From: Salinisphaera orenii subsp. orenii MK-B5
GTDB taxonomy: Bacteria > Pseudomonadota > Gammaproteobacteria > Nevskiales > Salinisphaeraceae
Direction of reading: 5' to 3'
NCBI RefSeq assembly: GCF_003788635.1
Contig: NZ_AYKH01000023.1
Location: 62,001-126,000 of the forward strand
Length of the DNA: 64,000 nucleotides
Below the pieces are notes generated by a model that saw only the letters and a list, made by a program, of their open reading frames with translations, ran no database searches and had not been told where the DNA came from. Shown in pieces: positions 20,259 through 28,287 of this stretch. The translations under genes were made by a program, and so were the position numbers. The stretch's first letter is position 1, and each line of letters starts with the position of its first letter.

Positions 20259-21152
20259 ATGTTTACCGGTCTAAGCGCTTTTCCATTGAGCCCGCTGGGG
20301 CGTGACGGCATCGATGAATCCGCTTTCATCCGGTTGATTAAGCGGCTGGTTTCGGCAGAGGTCGATTCGATCTGTGCGCTGGGATCGACCGGCAATTATG
20401 CGTATCTGCAGGCTGACCAGCGCGCGCGCATCACGCGGTTGGCTGTCGAGCACGCGGTCAACACCCCGGTCGTTATCGGCGTGGGCGCGCTGACGACCGA
20501 CGAGGTGTTGGCATACGCCGAAGACGCGCAAGAAGCCGGGGCCGATGGTTTACTGCTGCCGCCCATGTCGTATCAGCCGCTGCGGGACGATGAAGTGCTC
20601 ACGCTCTACGAAACAGTCGCGCGCTCGGTCGATGTCCCGATCTGTGTCTACGACAACCCGACGACGACGCGTTTTACGTTCTCGGACACGCTACATGCCG
20701 ATATCGCCCAGTTGCCGCATATCGGCTCAATCAAGATTCCGGGCGTTCCCGACGACCCGGCCGAGGCGGCGGCGCGTGTCGAACGCTTGAAAGCAGGGAT
20801 CCCGAAACACGTTACCGTCGGTGTGAGCGGCGACGCGTTCGCAGCGCGCGGGCTGAACGCCGGCTGCGACGCCTGGTATTCGGTTATCGGCGGTTTGTTT
20901 CCCGAGCCGGCCTTGGCGATCACGCGTGCCGCTCAGGCCGGCGACGGCGACAAGACGGCGCAACTTTGCGATGCGCTGGCGCCATTCTGGATGCTCTACA
21001 AGCAACACGGCGGTAGCCTGCGGGTCATTGCGACGGCGGCCGAACAGCTCGGCCTGGTTGGGCCCGACTGTCTTCCCCGACCACTGCAGACGCTCGATGA
21101 CGCAGGGCGGCGTTCGCTCGACGATGTTCTGAACGCGCTGAACCTCGAATAG
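20259..21152 (+). CDS. DapA/NAL-family aldolase or lyase
   Basis: The 297-residue protein is a class I aldolase barrel of the dihydrodipicolinate synthase/N-acetylneuraminate lyase family. Visible family sites are GSTGNYAYL (the phosphate or carboxylate loop), the catalytic Tyr in CVYDNPTTTRF and the Schiff-base Lys in SIKIPG. Gly-Asn-Tyr replaces the usual Gly-Glu-Tyr of true DapA, and no other lysine-biosynthesis gene is nearby. Its role is therefore more likely in breakdown or side reactions of an amino or keto acid. A MocR regulator lies divergently upstream, and an amino-acid exporter gene follows after 55 bases. The substrate is not known. Confidence 0.82.
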   Translation: MFTGLSAFPLSPLGRDGIDESAFIRLIKRLVSAEVDSICALGSTGNYAYLQADQRARITRLAVEHAVNTPVVIGVGALTTDEVLAYAEDAQEAGADGLLLPPMSYQPLRDDEVLTLYETVARSVDVPICVYDNPTTTRFTFSDTLHADIAQLPHIGSIKIPGVPDDPAEAAARVERLKAGIPKHVTVGVSGDAFAARGLNAGCDAWYSVIGGLFPEPALAITRAAQAGDGDKTAQLCDALAPFWMLYKQHGGSLRVIATAAEQLGLVGPDCLPRPLQTLDDAGRRSLDDVLNALNLE

Positions 21153-21207
21153 CTCGACAACGAATCGCAGCGTTCGTGACGAACCGGTACGCGACTCGCA
21201 CCTCGAA

Positions 21208-21828
21208 ATGCAGCTATCGAGCCTTATTTTCATTCTCACGTCGGCATTCATGGTCACGGCCAGCCCCGGCCCGGCGTCGCTGTCGATCGCCGATACGTCG
21301 CTCGGGTCGGGGCGACATGCGGGTCTGGCATTAGCAGCCGGCATCGTGACCGGCTCGTTGTTCTGGTCTGCCAGCGCGGCTTTCGGGCTTGGCGCGCTGA
21401 TGAAAGCGTACCCATGGGTACTGGATATCGTGAGGTACCTCGGGGCGGGCTACTTGCTCTGGCTGGCTGTCAAATCGGCCCAGGTGGCAATATGGGACCT
21501 CGGCGTGTCGGCAAACGCTCGAACGGATCGTCTTGGTGGACTACAGGCGTACCAACGCGGACTACTGATCCATCTGACCAACCCCAAGACCATTCTGTTC
21601 TTCGCGTCGATCTACGCGATTGCGCTACCAGCCGACACGAGCCTACTCAGCCTCGCAATCGTCGTGTTGGCGTTGCTCATTCAAAGCAGCCTGATCTTCT
21701 TTGGTTACGCACTGCTGTTCTCGGATGCGCGAATCTCGTCGTTCTATAAACGAAGCCGTCGATTCTTTTCAGGCGTGTTCGCGCTGGGTTTCGGTGCGGC
21801 GGCCTTCAAGGTTTTGATCTCGGCTTAG
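21208..21828 (+). CDS. RhtB/LysE-family amino acid exporter
   Basis: The 206-residue protein has six predicted membrane helices and the family's N-terminal TASPGPASLSIADTSLGSGR with the PGP turn, followed by AGIVTGSLFWSASAAFGLGAL and GAGYLLWLAVKS. The NPKTILFFASIYAIALP segment in the second half is also typical. Members pump amino acids or derivatives out of the cell. It lies 55 bases after the DapA-family gene in the same direction and probably shares its transcript. The pair suggests disposal of a product or toxic intermediate. The exported substrate is unknown. Confidence 0.88.
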   Translation: MQLSSLIFILTSAFMVTASPGPASLSIADTSLGSGRHAGLALAAGIVTGSLFWSASAAFGLGALMKAYPWVLDIVRYLGAGYLLWLAVKSAQVAIWDLGVSANARTDRLGGLQAYQRGLLIHLTNPKTILFFASIYAIALPADTSLLSLAIVVLALLIQSSLIFFGYALLFSDARISSFYKRSRRFFSGVFALGFGAAAFKVLISA

Positions 21829-22007
21829 GTCTGCTATGGGTCGCTAACCGCTGAAACCGAAGCCCATCATCATGGATTTGGAGAGCTGATACGGCCGTCA
21901 AGCGCGCTACCCGATAGGGGTATTGCCGCAGCTGTCCGGCAAGGCAGTTGCTCGCTTGCCGTGCCTGTAAGGTAGAGGCGCGGAGCATGCAACGGACGAG
22001 GAGCGCC

Positions 22008-22202
22008 ATGCGAACAAGCCGCTGGGTCTGGGCCGTCTGGGCACTGGTCGTCGTTGCCTTTGTATTGCCCTACGGGCCGCTTCGCGACGTTCATGCGTGG
22101 TACGGCAGTTTTCTGGTCTGGACGCTTATTGGGATAGCCGTGTTAGCCGTCAACGTATTGATCACGCGCGATTTTAACGACGATCGAGAACTCCATGAGT
22201 AG
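22008..22202 (+). CDS. Small two-helix membrane protein paired with the symporter
   Basis: The 64-residue protein begins at the ATG at 22008 after GGACGAGGAGCGCC, a good binding site. It has two hydrophobic segments (WVWAVWALVVVAFVLPYGPL and WYGSFLVWTLIGIAVLAVNVLI) and a charged end. Small proteins of this shape, such as the DUF997 and DUF3311 types, commonly precede sodium:solute symporter genes. Its end overlaps the symporter start by eight bases, which implies coupled translation and a role as an accessory subunit. The family name is inference. Confidence 0.65.
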   Translation: MRTSRWVWAVWALVVVAFVLPYGPLRDVHAWYGSFLVWTLIGIAVLAVNVLITRDFNDDRELHE

Positions 22203-23727
22203 TGGCCTGATCTGGCTCGCCATCGGCCTCTATCTACTGATCGCGCTCGTGACCGCCTGGGCCGCGCGCTCGGGTGCGGCCAGCGATATGAGCGCATATT
22301 TTCTGGGCGGTCGTCGCATGGGCGGTATAGTCTCCGCGCTCAGCTACAGTGCAACCACCTACAGCGCATTCATGCTGGTCGGTCTGGCCGGACTGACCTA
22401 CGCCGGCGGCATCGGCGCATTCGGTTTCGAGATCGTTTATTTCGCCGGTGTGTCGCTGATTTCCGTATTCGGGCCGCGTTTCTGGGCGGTCGGGCGACGC
22501 TACGGCTTCGTCACGCCCAGCGAGATGCTGGGCTACCGGTATCAAAGCCGGGCGGTGTCGGTGGTGGTCACGCTCACCAGCTGCCTGTTTCTCATCCCCT
22601 ACGCCGCAGTGCAGCTTGCGGGCGTGGGCTATCTCCTATCCGGCATGACCGATGGCGCGATTTCGTTTACCACCGGTACGGTGGTCGCGACCACGCTGGC
22701 AGTGGTGTTCACCTGGATTTCGGGCATCCGTTCGGTGATGTGGACCGACGCGCTGCAGGCAGCGTTCATGATCGTGGCGGCAACGCTGGTCGCGATCGTC
22801 GTCGTCGAAGCTCTCGGCGGATTCGGCGCGCTGTTTGCCTCGCTGGCGCGCGATCATCCCGAAATGCTGGCAGTGCCCGGCAACGGCCGGTTCACGCTGT
22901 TGACTTTTATCGGTCTGACCATGCCGTGGTTCTTCTTCAGTTTGTCGAATCCGCAGGTCAGCCAGCGGCTGTTCATGCCGGCCTCGCTGACTGCCATGCG
23001 ACGCCTGATTCTGGGTTTCATGGTTTTCGGTCTGATTTACACACTGGTTGCAGTGATCTGGGGCTTGGCCGCGGTTGTGGCGTTTCCGGGGCTGGCCAAC
23101 GCGGATCAGGCTACCCCGACGCTGCTGGCCTCGGACTACGTGCCGCCGGTGCTGGGCGTGATCGTGATGGTCGGCATTCTTGCCGCTGCAGTGTCGACCA
23201 TCGACTCGATCATGCTGACGCTGTCCGCGATGCTGGCGCGCGACGTGTACGCCAACCGCCGAATCACCGTTTCCGAGAGCGCCCAGCTCAAGGTCGGTCA
23301 GCGGGTCATCCCGGTTATCGCGCTGGCCGCTTTCCTGTTTGCCGAACTTCAGCTTGATCTGATCGTGATTCTCTCGGTTGCGGCCTCAAGCGGGCTGGTG
23401 GTGGTCGTGCCCGCCATCATCGGCGCGTTTTTCTGGCGCCGCGGCACGGCTGCCGGGGTGCTCGCGAGTATGATAATCACCGGTCTCGGTGTGCTCGTCA
23501 GCGAACTCAGCGGCGTCGATTTTTTCGGTCTGCCCTCCGGGGTCTGGGGGCTGCCCATGAGCACCCTTATCTTTGTCGGCGTCAGCCTGGCGACGCGGGC
23601 GCCGACGAGCGTCACCGAGGCGTTCATGGCCTGCGCTAACGGGGACCAATCGACGCTTCCTGATTTCGACAGAGACGGCTGCCCCAGCGCTTGGCGCCGG
23701 TCAGACAACTCGACGCAAGCGCGTTAA
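22195..23727 (+). CDS. Sodium:solute symporter (SSS family)
   Basis: The 510-residue protein has about 13 hydrophobic segments and SSS-family features: SAYFLGGRRMGGIVSALSYSATTYSAFMLVG near the start, GPRFWAVGRRYGFVTPSEMLGYRY, and SNPQVSQRLFMPAS followed by VSTIDSIMLTLSAMLARDVY. These place it near the PanF/PutP branch. It would import an organic solute with sodium. The substrate cannot be predicted. It overlaps the small membrane protein gene upstream. Together with the exporter, DapA-family enzyme and MocR regulator it forms a compact transport and metabolism cluster next to an IS element. Confidence 0.9.
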   Translation: MSSGLIWLAIGLYLLIALVTAWAARSGAASDMSAYFLGGRRMGGIVSALSYSATTYSAFMLVGLAGLTYAGGIGAFGFEIVYFAGVSLISVFGPRFWAVGRRYGFVTPSEMLGYRYQSRAVSVVVTLTSCLFLIPYAAVQLAGVGYLLSGMTDGAISFTTGTVVATTLAVVFTWISGIRSVMWTDALQAAFMIVAATLVAIVVVEALGGFGALFASLARDHPEMLAVPGNGRFTLLTFIGLTMPWFFFSLSNPQVSQRLFMPASLTAMRRLILGFMVFGLIYTLVAVIWGLAAVVAFPGLANADQATPTLLASDYVPPVLGVIVMVGILAAAVSTIDSIMLTLSAMLARDVYANRRITVSESAQLKVGQRVIPVIALAAFLFAELQLDLIVILSVAASSGLVVVVPAIIGAFFWRRGTAAGVLASMIITGLGVLVSELSGVDFFGLPSGVWGLPMSTLIFVGVSLATRAPTSVTEAFMACANGDQSTLPDFDRDGCPSAWRRSDNSTQAR

Positions 23728-23970
23728 GTTCACCTGAACACCAGAGTGATCCATCTGTTCATCAGCCACGATAGCGAGCGCGTCATCAGCCTTGAGCAAA
23801 GCGGAGTGCGATTTAAGAAACTGAACGGCCGCTTTGGGGCCGATAGCCGACTCAGGCACAGGGCGACAGCCAATGGTCGGCGGTAAGACTAAACCTCGTT
23901 GTCGGCGATCTATTTCGTCAAAAACGACGACGTTCTTGCTGGTGCGCAAACCCCAGGCTACGCCGCTCAA
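23701..23970 (-). CDS. Hypothetical protein or gene remnant
   Basis: An 89-codon frame whose end overlaps the symporter gene by 27 bases. I do not recognise the sequence (start MSGVAWGLRTSKNVVVFDEID, end NLTRLRRVV). No ribosome binding site is clear, base composition is lower in GC than the flanking genes, and there is no membrane segment. It could be a small gene, the remnant of a transferred gene, or chance. It fills most of the 280-base gap before the cytochrome gene. Confidence 0.25.
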   Translation of the reverse strand: MSGVAWGLRTSKNVVVFDEIDRRQRGLVLPPTIGCRPVPESAIGPKAAVQFLKSHSALLKADDALAIVADEQMDHSGVQVNLTRLRRVV

Positions 23971-24008
23971 AAAGCGACTACTTTGAACGACTAAAAATCA
24001 ACCTGTAT

Positions 24009-24644
24009 TCATTCCGCGGGACAATGGGCCCCGGAATGCGCCCAGGCGGCGAACAGCTCGCCGAACTTCTCCTGCGTGCCGGGCACCGGCGTGCGGTCGC
24101 CGCCCGGGTTCCAGCCCCAGCCGACCAGGCTGTCTTCGGCCATGTGATGGATCAGTTCGTCCATGTCCATGCCGCCGTTGCGGTCCTGGTCCTTGATCTG
24201 GGTGCAGATCTCGGCGAGTGACTTGCCGTACCAGGCCATCGAGCGCGGTGCGAGATGCCAGTTCGGGTTGCCGGGCACGCCGTTGCCGGCCGAGTCGACG
24301 TTCTCGGGCTGGTGGCAGGTGCTGCAGACCATGCCCGGCGCGCCGTGGTTGTCGGGCCCGCGTACGACCGGCGGTTCGTGCGGGCGCATGTCCATGCCCT
24401 GGCGCGGGGTGTCGGATACCGGGTGGCAATTCACGCAGCGCGGATGCTGGATGACCTTGCCGGCCTCCTTGAACATGGCGCGGGAGCGTTCGGTTTCGTC
24501 TTCGATGTGCTCGAACGCCTCCGGGCCCTTGAGCTGCTGATCGGCGTCGATTTCGGTGGCCTGGGCGTTGCCCAGCAGAGCGACACCGAGCACGGCGGCG
24601 AGACTGGCGGTTCGGACGATATTCACGACGGCCGGCATCCTCAT
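24009..24644 (-). CDS. Diheme cytochrome c partner of an IorAB-type oxidoreductase
   Basis: The 211-residue protein has a signal peptide (SLAAVLGVALLGNAQA) and two heme-binding motifs, CVNCH near residue 70 and CSTCH near residue 107. The text between them (QGMDMRPHEPPVVRGPDNHGA) and the following NPNWHLAPRSMAWYGKSLAEIC match small cytochromes encoded with isoquinoline 1-oxidoreductase subunits. It probably takes electrons from the molybdenum enzyme in the periplasm and hands them to the respiratory chain. Its start overlaps the stop of the large subunit gene in an ATGA junction, so the three genes form one unit in the order small subunit, large subunit, cytochrome. Confidence 0.85.
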   Translation of the reverse strand: MRMPAVVNIVRTASLAAVLGVALLGNAQATEIDADQQLKGPEAFEHIEDETERSRAMFKEAGKVIQHPRCVNCHPVSDTPRQGMDMRPHEPPVVRGPDNHGAPGMVCSTCHQPENVDSAGNGVPGNPNWHLAPRSMAWYGKSLAEICTQIKDQDRNGGMDMDELIHHMAEDSLVGWGWNPGGDRTPVPGTQEKFGELFAAWAHSGAHCPAE

Positions 24645-26836
24645 GAGATTTTCACGAACGGGAGATCACGGATGGCGTCGCCGGTGAGCCGGCGCCATGC
24701 GTTGGCGAGCGCGGGGGCGATGGGCGGCACGCCGGGCTCGCCCACGCCGGTCGGGTCTTCGTCCGACGTGACGATGGTCACCTCGACGTCCGGCATCTCG
24801 TGGATACGCAGCGACCGGTAGCGGTCGAAGTTCGCCTGAGCGACGCGACCGCCCTCTTCCAGCGTGATCTCGTTGTAGAGCGCGGCCCCCAGGCCGAAGC
24901 CGATGCCGCCTTCCATCTGCGCGCGGATGACGTTGGGATTGACGGCCACGCCGCAGTCCACCGCGCACCAGACCTTGTGTACTTTCGGCGTTCGGTCCTC
25001 GTTCTGTGACACCTCGGCGATCTGCGCCACGTAGCTGCCGAACGACTTGTGCACGGCCACGCCACGAGCGCGGCCCGATTCGGACGCGTCCAGCCCGCCG
25101 GCGAGATCGGCGACGGCCTTCAGCACGCCGGCGTGGCGCGGATGCTCGCCGAGCATGGCCAGCCGGCCCTCGACCGGACCCTTGCCGGCCATCTCCAGCA
25201 GTTCGTCGACGAAGGTCTCGGTGGAGTAAGCGGTATGCGTATGGCCGACCGAGCGCCACCAGAGGATGGGCACGCCGGCCTCGCCGTCGTGCAGGGTGAC
25301 GCGGAAGTTCGGGATGCCGTAGGGCAGATCCTCCGCGCCCTCCACCGACGACGGGTCGATGCCGTCCTTGATCATCGCGGCGAAGGCGCTGCCGCTGAAT
25401 ATGGACTGGCCGACGATGGTCTGGTCCCAGAGCGCGACGTTGCCGTCGGCGTCGACGCCGCCGGACAGCCGGTGCACGTTCAGCGGCCGGTACCAGCCGC
25501 CCTGGATATCATCCTCCCGCGTCCAGACGAGCTTGAGCGGCCGGGACTTGGCATGTGCTTTTGCGACATGGGCGGCCTCGGCGGCGAAGGGGCTGCCGGG
25601 TTGGGCGCGACGGCCGAAGCTGCCGCCGGCATACATGGTATGGATGCTGACCTGCGCGGGTTTCACCCCGAGGATTTCCGCCATCGTGCCCTGGTCGCCG
25701 GTCTGCAGCTGCGAGCCGAACCAGCTTTCGACCGCGCCGTCCTTCGCATGGATGACGCAGTCCAGCGTTTCCATCGGCGCATGGGCGAGATAGGGAAAGC
25801 TGTATTCCGCTGTCAGCGTTTTGGCCAAGCCGTCGCCGCCCTGCTCGGGCTTGCCGCGGCTCGCGGCCTTCCTGCCGGGTTGTTGCGCGCGCTGGCGATA
25901 CGCGTCGGTGATTTCGCGGGTCGAGCGGGTTTCGGCCCTGGCCGTGTCCCAGCTCACCTTCAACGCGCGCCGACCCTGCAGGGCCGACCAGGTGTCCTGT
26001 GCGTAGACGGCGATGCCGGTCGGAATCGGCTGCACATCGACAACCCCCGGGGTGGATTTCGCCGCGCTCGCATCGACCGACTTCATCGTCGCACCGAACT
26101 GCGGCGGATGCGCGACCACGACCGTGAGCATGTCGTCGTGGTGCAGATCCTGCGTGAACAGCGCTTCGCCGTTGGTCTTGATGTTCGTGTCGAGCTTCGG
26201 CACGTCGGTGCCGATCAGCCGGAAGTCGCCGGCTTTCTTGAGGGCCACATCCTCCGGCGGATCGAGCTTGGCCGCGGCTTCCGCGAACTCGCCGAAGCCG
26301 GCGGACTTGTCACTGCCGGCATGGCTGATCCGGCCCTTGTCGACGCTGATCTCGCCGACCGGGACCGACCACTGCTCGGCGGCGGCCTGTACGAGCATGA
26401 CCCGCGCGGTCGCGCCCGCCTTGCGCATCTGCATGTAGGAGTTGGCGATCGCGGTCGAGCCGCCCGTGCCCTGCATGCCGAAGGCGAAGTTCTTGTAGAG
26501 CTCGGCGTTGGCCGGCGCGCTGGCCGCGCGCATCTGCGACCAGTCGGCGTCGAGCTCCTCGGCGACCAGCGTGGACAGGCCGGTGAACGGGCCCTGGCCG
26601 AACTCGATGTGCTTGATGAGAACGGTCACGGTGTCGTCGGGGGCGATGCGCACGAACGCATTGGGCGCGAAGCCGGCAGCGTCCGAGGCGATCAAAGAGG
26701 AATTCGCCGCCTGCGTGTCCATGGTCGCGGCGCGCCCGCGGCCCGGCAGCGCCATGGCGATGACCAGCCCGGCGCTGCCCCACGCCGCGCTGCGCAGGAA
26801 ATCGCGCCGACTCAGGGATGTCGTTGTCACGCTCAT
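24641..26836 (-). CDS. iorB: Molybdopterin-binding large subunit, IorB type (xanthine dehydrogenase family)
   Basis: The 731-residue protein starts with a twin-arginine signal (SRRDFLRSAAWGSAGLVIA), so it is exported folded to the periplasm. It has the features of single-chain IorB-type molybdenum hydroxylases: IKHIEFGQGPFTGLSTLVAEELD, GMQGTGGSTAIANSYMQMRKAG, AGGSFGRRAQPGSPFAAEAAHVA-like sequence, WWRSVGHTHTAYSTETFVDEL and the C-terminal GVGEPGVPPIAPALANA with the catalytic Glu. Such enzymes hydroxylate aldehydes or N-heterocycles. It is encoded four bases after the iron-sulfur subunit and overlaps the cytochrome gene. Isoquinoline is only the substrate of the named relative, and the real one is unknown. 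Confidence 0.9.
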   Translation of the reverse strand: MSVTTTSLSRRDFLRSAAWGSAGLVIAMALPGRGRAATMDTQAANSSLIASDAAGFAPNAFVRIAPDDTVTVLIKHIEFGQGPFTGLSTLVAEELDADWSQMRAASAPANAELYKNFAFGMQGTGGSTAIANSYMQMRKAGATARVMLVQAAAEQWSVPVGEISVDKGRISHAGSDKSAGFGEFAEAAAKLDPPEDVALKKAGDFRLIGTDVPKLDTNIKTNGEALFTQDLHHDDMLTVVVAHPPQFGATMKSVDASAAKSTPGVVDVQPIPTGIAVYAQDTWSALQGRRALKVSWDTARAETRSTREITDAYRQRAQQPGRKAASRGKPEQGGDGLAKTLTAEYSFPYLAHAPMETLDCVIHAKDGAVESWFGSQLQTGDQGTMAEILGVKPAQVSIHTMYAGGSFGRRAQPGSPFAAEAAHVAKAHAKSRPLKLVWTREDDIQGGWYRPLNVHRLSGGVDADGNVALWDQTIVGQSIFSGSAFAAMIKDGIDPSSVEGAEDLPYGIPNFRVTLHDGEAGVPILWWRSVGHTHTAYSTETFVDELLEMAGKGPVEGRLAMLGEHPRHAGVLKAVADLAGGLDASESGRARGVAVHKSFGSYVAQIAEVSQNEDRTPKVHKVWCAVDCGVAVNPNVIRAQMEGGIGFGLGAALYNEITLEEGGRVAQANFDRYRSLRIHEMPDVEVTIVTSDEDPTGVGEPGVPPIAPALANAWRRLTGDAIRDLPFVKIS

Positions 26837-26839
26837 GAC

Positions 26840-27295
26840 TTACGCCTCCAGTGTGTCGGCGGCGTCGCGCACGGCCTGGCGGATGCGCACATAGGTGGCA
26901 CAGCGGCAGATGTTGCCGGCCAGAGCGTTGTCGATGTCGGTATCGCTGGGCGCGGGCTTTTCCTTGAGCAGCGCGGTCGCGGTCATCACCTGGCCGGACT
27001 GGCAGAAACCGCACTGCGGCACGTCGATCGCCCGCCAGGCCGTCTGGATCGCCTCGAACTCGGCGCCGTCCATGCCTTCGATCGTGGTGATGTCGTGTCC
27101 GGCCGCGAACTTGAGCGGTGTGACGCAGGAACGCTTGGGCTGACCGTCGACCATGACCGTGCAGGCGCCGCACTGGGCGACGCCGCAGCCGTACTTCGTG
27201 CCGGTCAGCTTGAGTCGATCGCGGATCGCCCAGAGCAGTGGCATGTCGTCCGGCGCGTCGATCTCGTGTGACGACCCGTTGACGGTGATCTTCAT
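26840..27295 (-). CDS. iorA: [2Fe-2S] small subunit, IorA type
   Basis: The 151-residue protein from the ATG at 27295 starts MKITVNGSSHEIDAPDDMPL. It binds two [2Fe-2S] clusters: the plant-ferredoxin type ligands are in CGVAQCGACTV with a later RSC, and the second cluster uses CGFCQSG and ICRCATY. It passes electrons from the molybdenum centre of the large subunit to the diheme cytochrome. There is no signal peptide, so it is probably carried through the Tat system with the large subunit. A GGGGG stretch lies about ten bases before the start. It heads the three-gene unit and is divergent from the dipeptidase gene across 185 bases. Confidence 0.93.
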   Translation of the reverse strand: MKITVNGSSHEIDAPDDMPLLWAIRDRLKLTGTKYGCGVAQCGACTVMVDGQPKRSCVTPLKFAAGHDITTIEGMDGAEFEAIQTAWRAIDVPQCGFCQSGQVMTATALLKEKPAPSDTDIDNALAGNICRCATYVRIRQAVRDAADTLEA

Positions 27296-27480
27296 GTGCG
27301 GCAGCCCCCAATTGCTTGTATAGCCCAAATGTACCGTGTCGTGCGCGAAGCGCAACCCCGGGAATGCGGATCATTCTTTTTGCGAGCGGCTATCATTTGT
27401 ACTCGAATCTCAACCGCTTGGCGGGTCGGCTCGATTATCCTGTCGGGTCGAAACCGGCTTCAGGGAAAACTTCTTAATTC

Positions 27481-28197
27481 ATGTCGATCGATCGCCCCAT
27501 TCCATCGCAGCCGCTGCCGGACACGCCGCGAATACGCACGCTCGCCATCGAGGACAACGGTGAGCCGCTGGTGCCCGCCAGCCTGGCGCCGGATCGGATT
27601 CTGGCGCGGCCGCGCTATCACCTCGAGGGGTTGCCGGGTGCGCTCCCGGAGTGTTTCGTGCGAACGGGCGTCTGGACGCGGCTCCTGGCTGCCGCCGAAG
27701 CGTTGCCGCGCGGGTATCGGCTCGTTCTGTTCGACACCTGGCGGCCGGCCGATCTGCAGCGCTGGCTGTTCGAGCGCTTCGTCGACGAGTGCGAACAGGC
27801 CGACGCGCCCCGGGGCCGGGCGGAGTCGTTCGTGTCGCGGCCGATGGCGGACAGCCAGGCCAGCCCGCCGTATCACCTGACCGGCGGCGCCGTGGATCTT
27901 TCGGTCGCGGACGCGCACGGCCGCCTGCTCGACATGGGCACCGACTTCGACACCATGACCGAAGCCTCGCACACCCGGGCCTTCGAAGAGGCTCGGCCGG
28001 CTGACGCCCGCCAGCGCAACGTCCGCGCCAACCGACGCCTGCTCTATCACGCCATGATCGATGCCGGCTTCGTCAATCTGCCGAGCGAGTGGTGGCACTA
28101 CGACTACGGCGACCAGCTCTGGGCCTGGACGCGCGACGCGCCGCACGCGATCTACGGTGCGACCCGGCCGACGTTCCGTTGGGGCACGCTGCCCTAG
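27481..28197 (+). CDS. D-alanyl-D-alanine dipeptidase (VanX/DdpX family)
   Basis: The 238-residue protein shows the zinc-site pattern of the family: YHLTGGAVDLSV provides His and Asp near residues 133-140, FDTMTEASH follows, and EWWHYDYGDQLWAW supplies the catalytic Glu and second His. FDTWRPADLQRWLF near residue 80 holds the family's conserved Arg. It cleaves D-Ala-D-Ala, releasing D-alanine for use or recycling. No signal peptide is seen, so cytoplasmic action is likely. There is no vanA/vanH-like gene beside it, so a resistance role is not indicated. It converges on recQ with 90 bases between the stops. Confidence 0.88.
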   Translation: MSIDRPIPSQPLPDTPRIRTLAIEDNGEPLVPASLAPDRILARPRYHLEGLPGALPECFVRTGVWTRLLAAAEALPRGYRLVLFDTWRPADLQRWLFERFVDECEQADAPRGRAESFVSRPMADSQASPPYHLTGGAVDLSVADAHGRLLDMGTDFDTMTEASHTRAFEEARPADARQRNVRANRRLLYHAMIDAGFVNLPSEWWHYDYGDQLWAWTRDAPHAIYGATRPTFRWGTLP

Positions 28198-28287
28198 CCG
28201 ATCGCCGAGAGCGCCCGTGGGGCGGCCAAGGTCACCGTTCCTCGATGTATCGGCCTCTGGCTGCGCGGGCGATGAGGTCCGGCGCGC

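Noticed and set aside
25049-27271. Plus-strand frame of 740 codons
   Set aside because: It is antisense to the iorA-iorB genes, whose motifs are certain.
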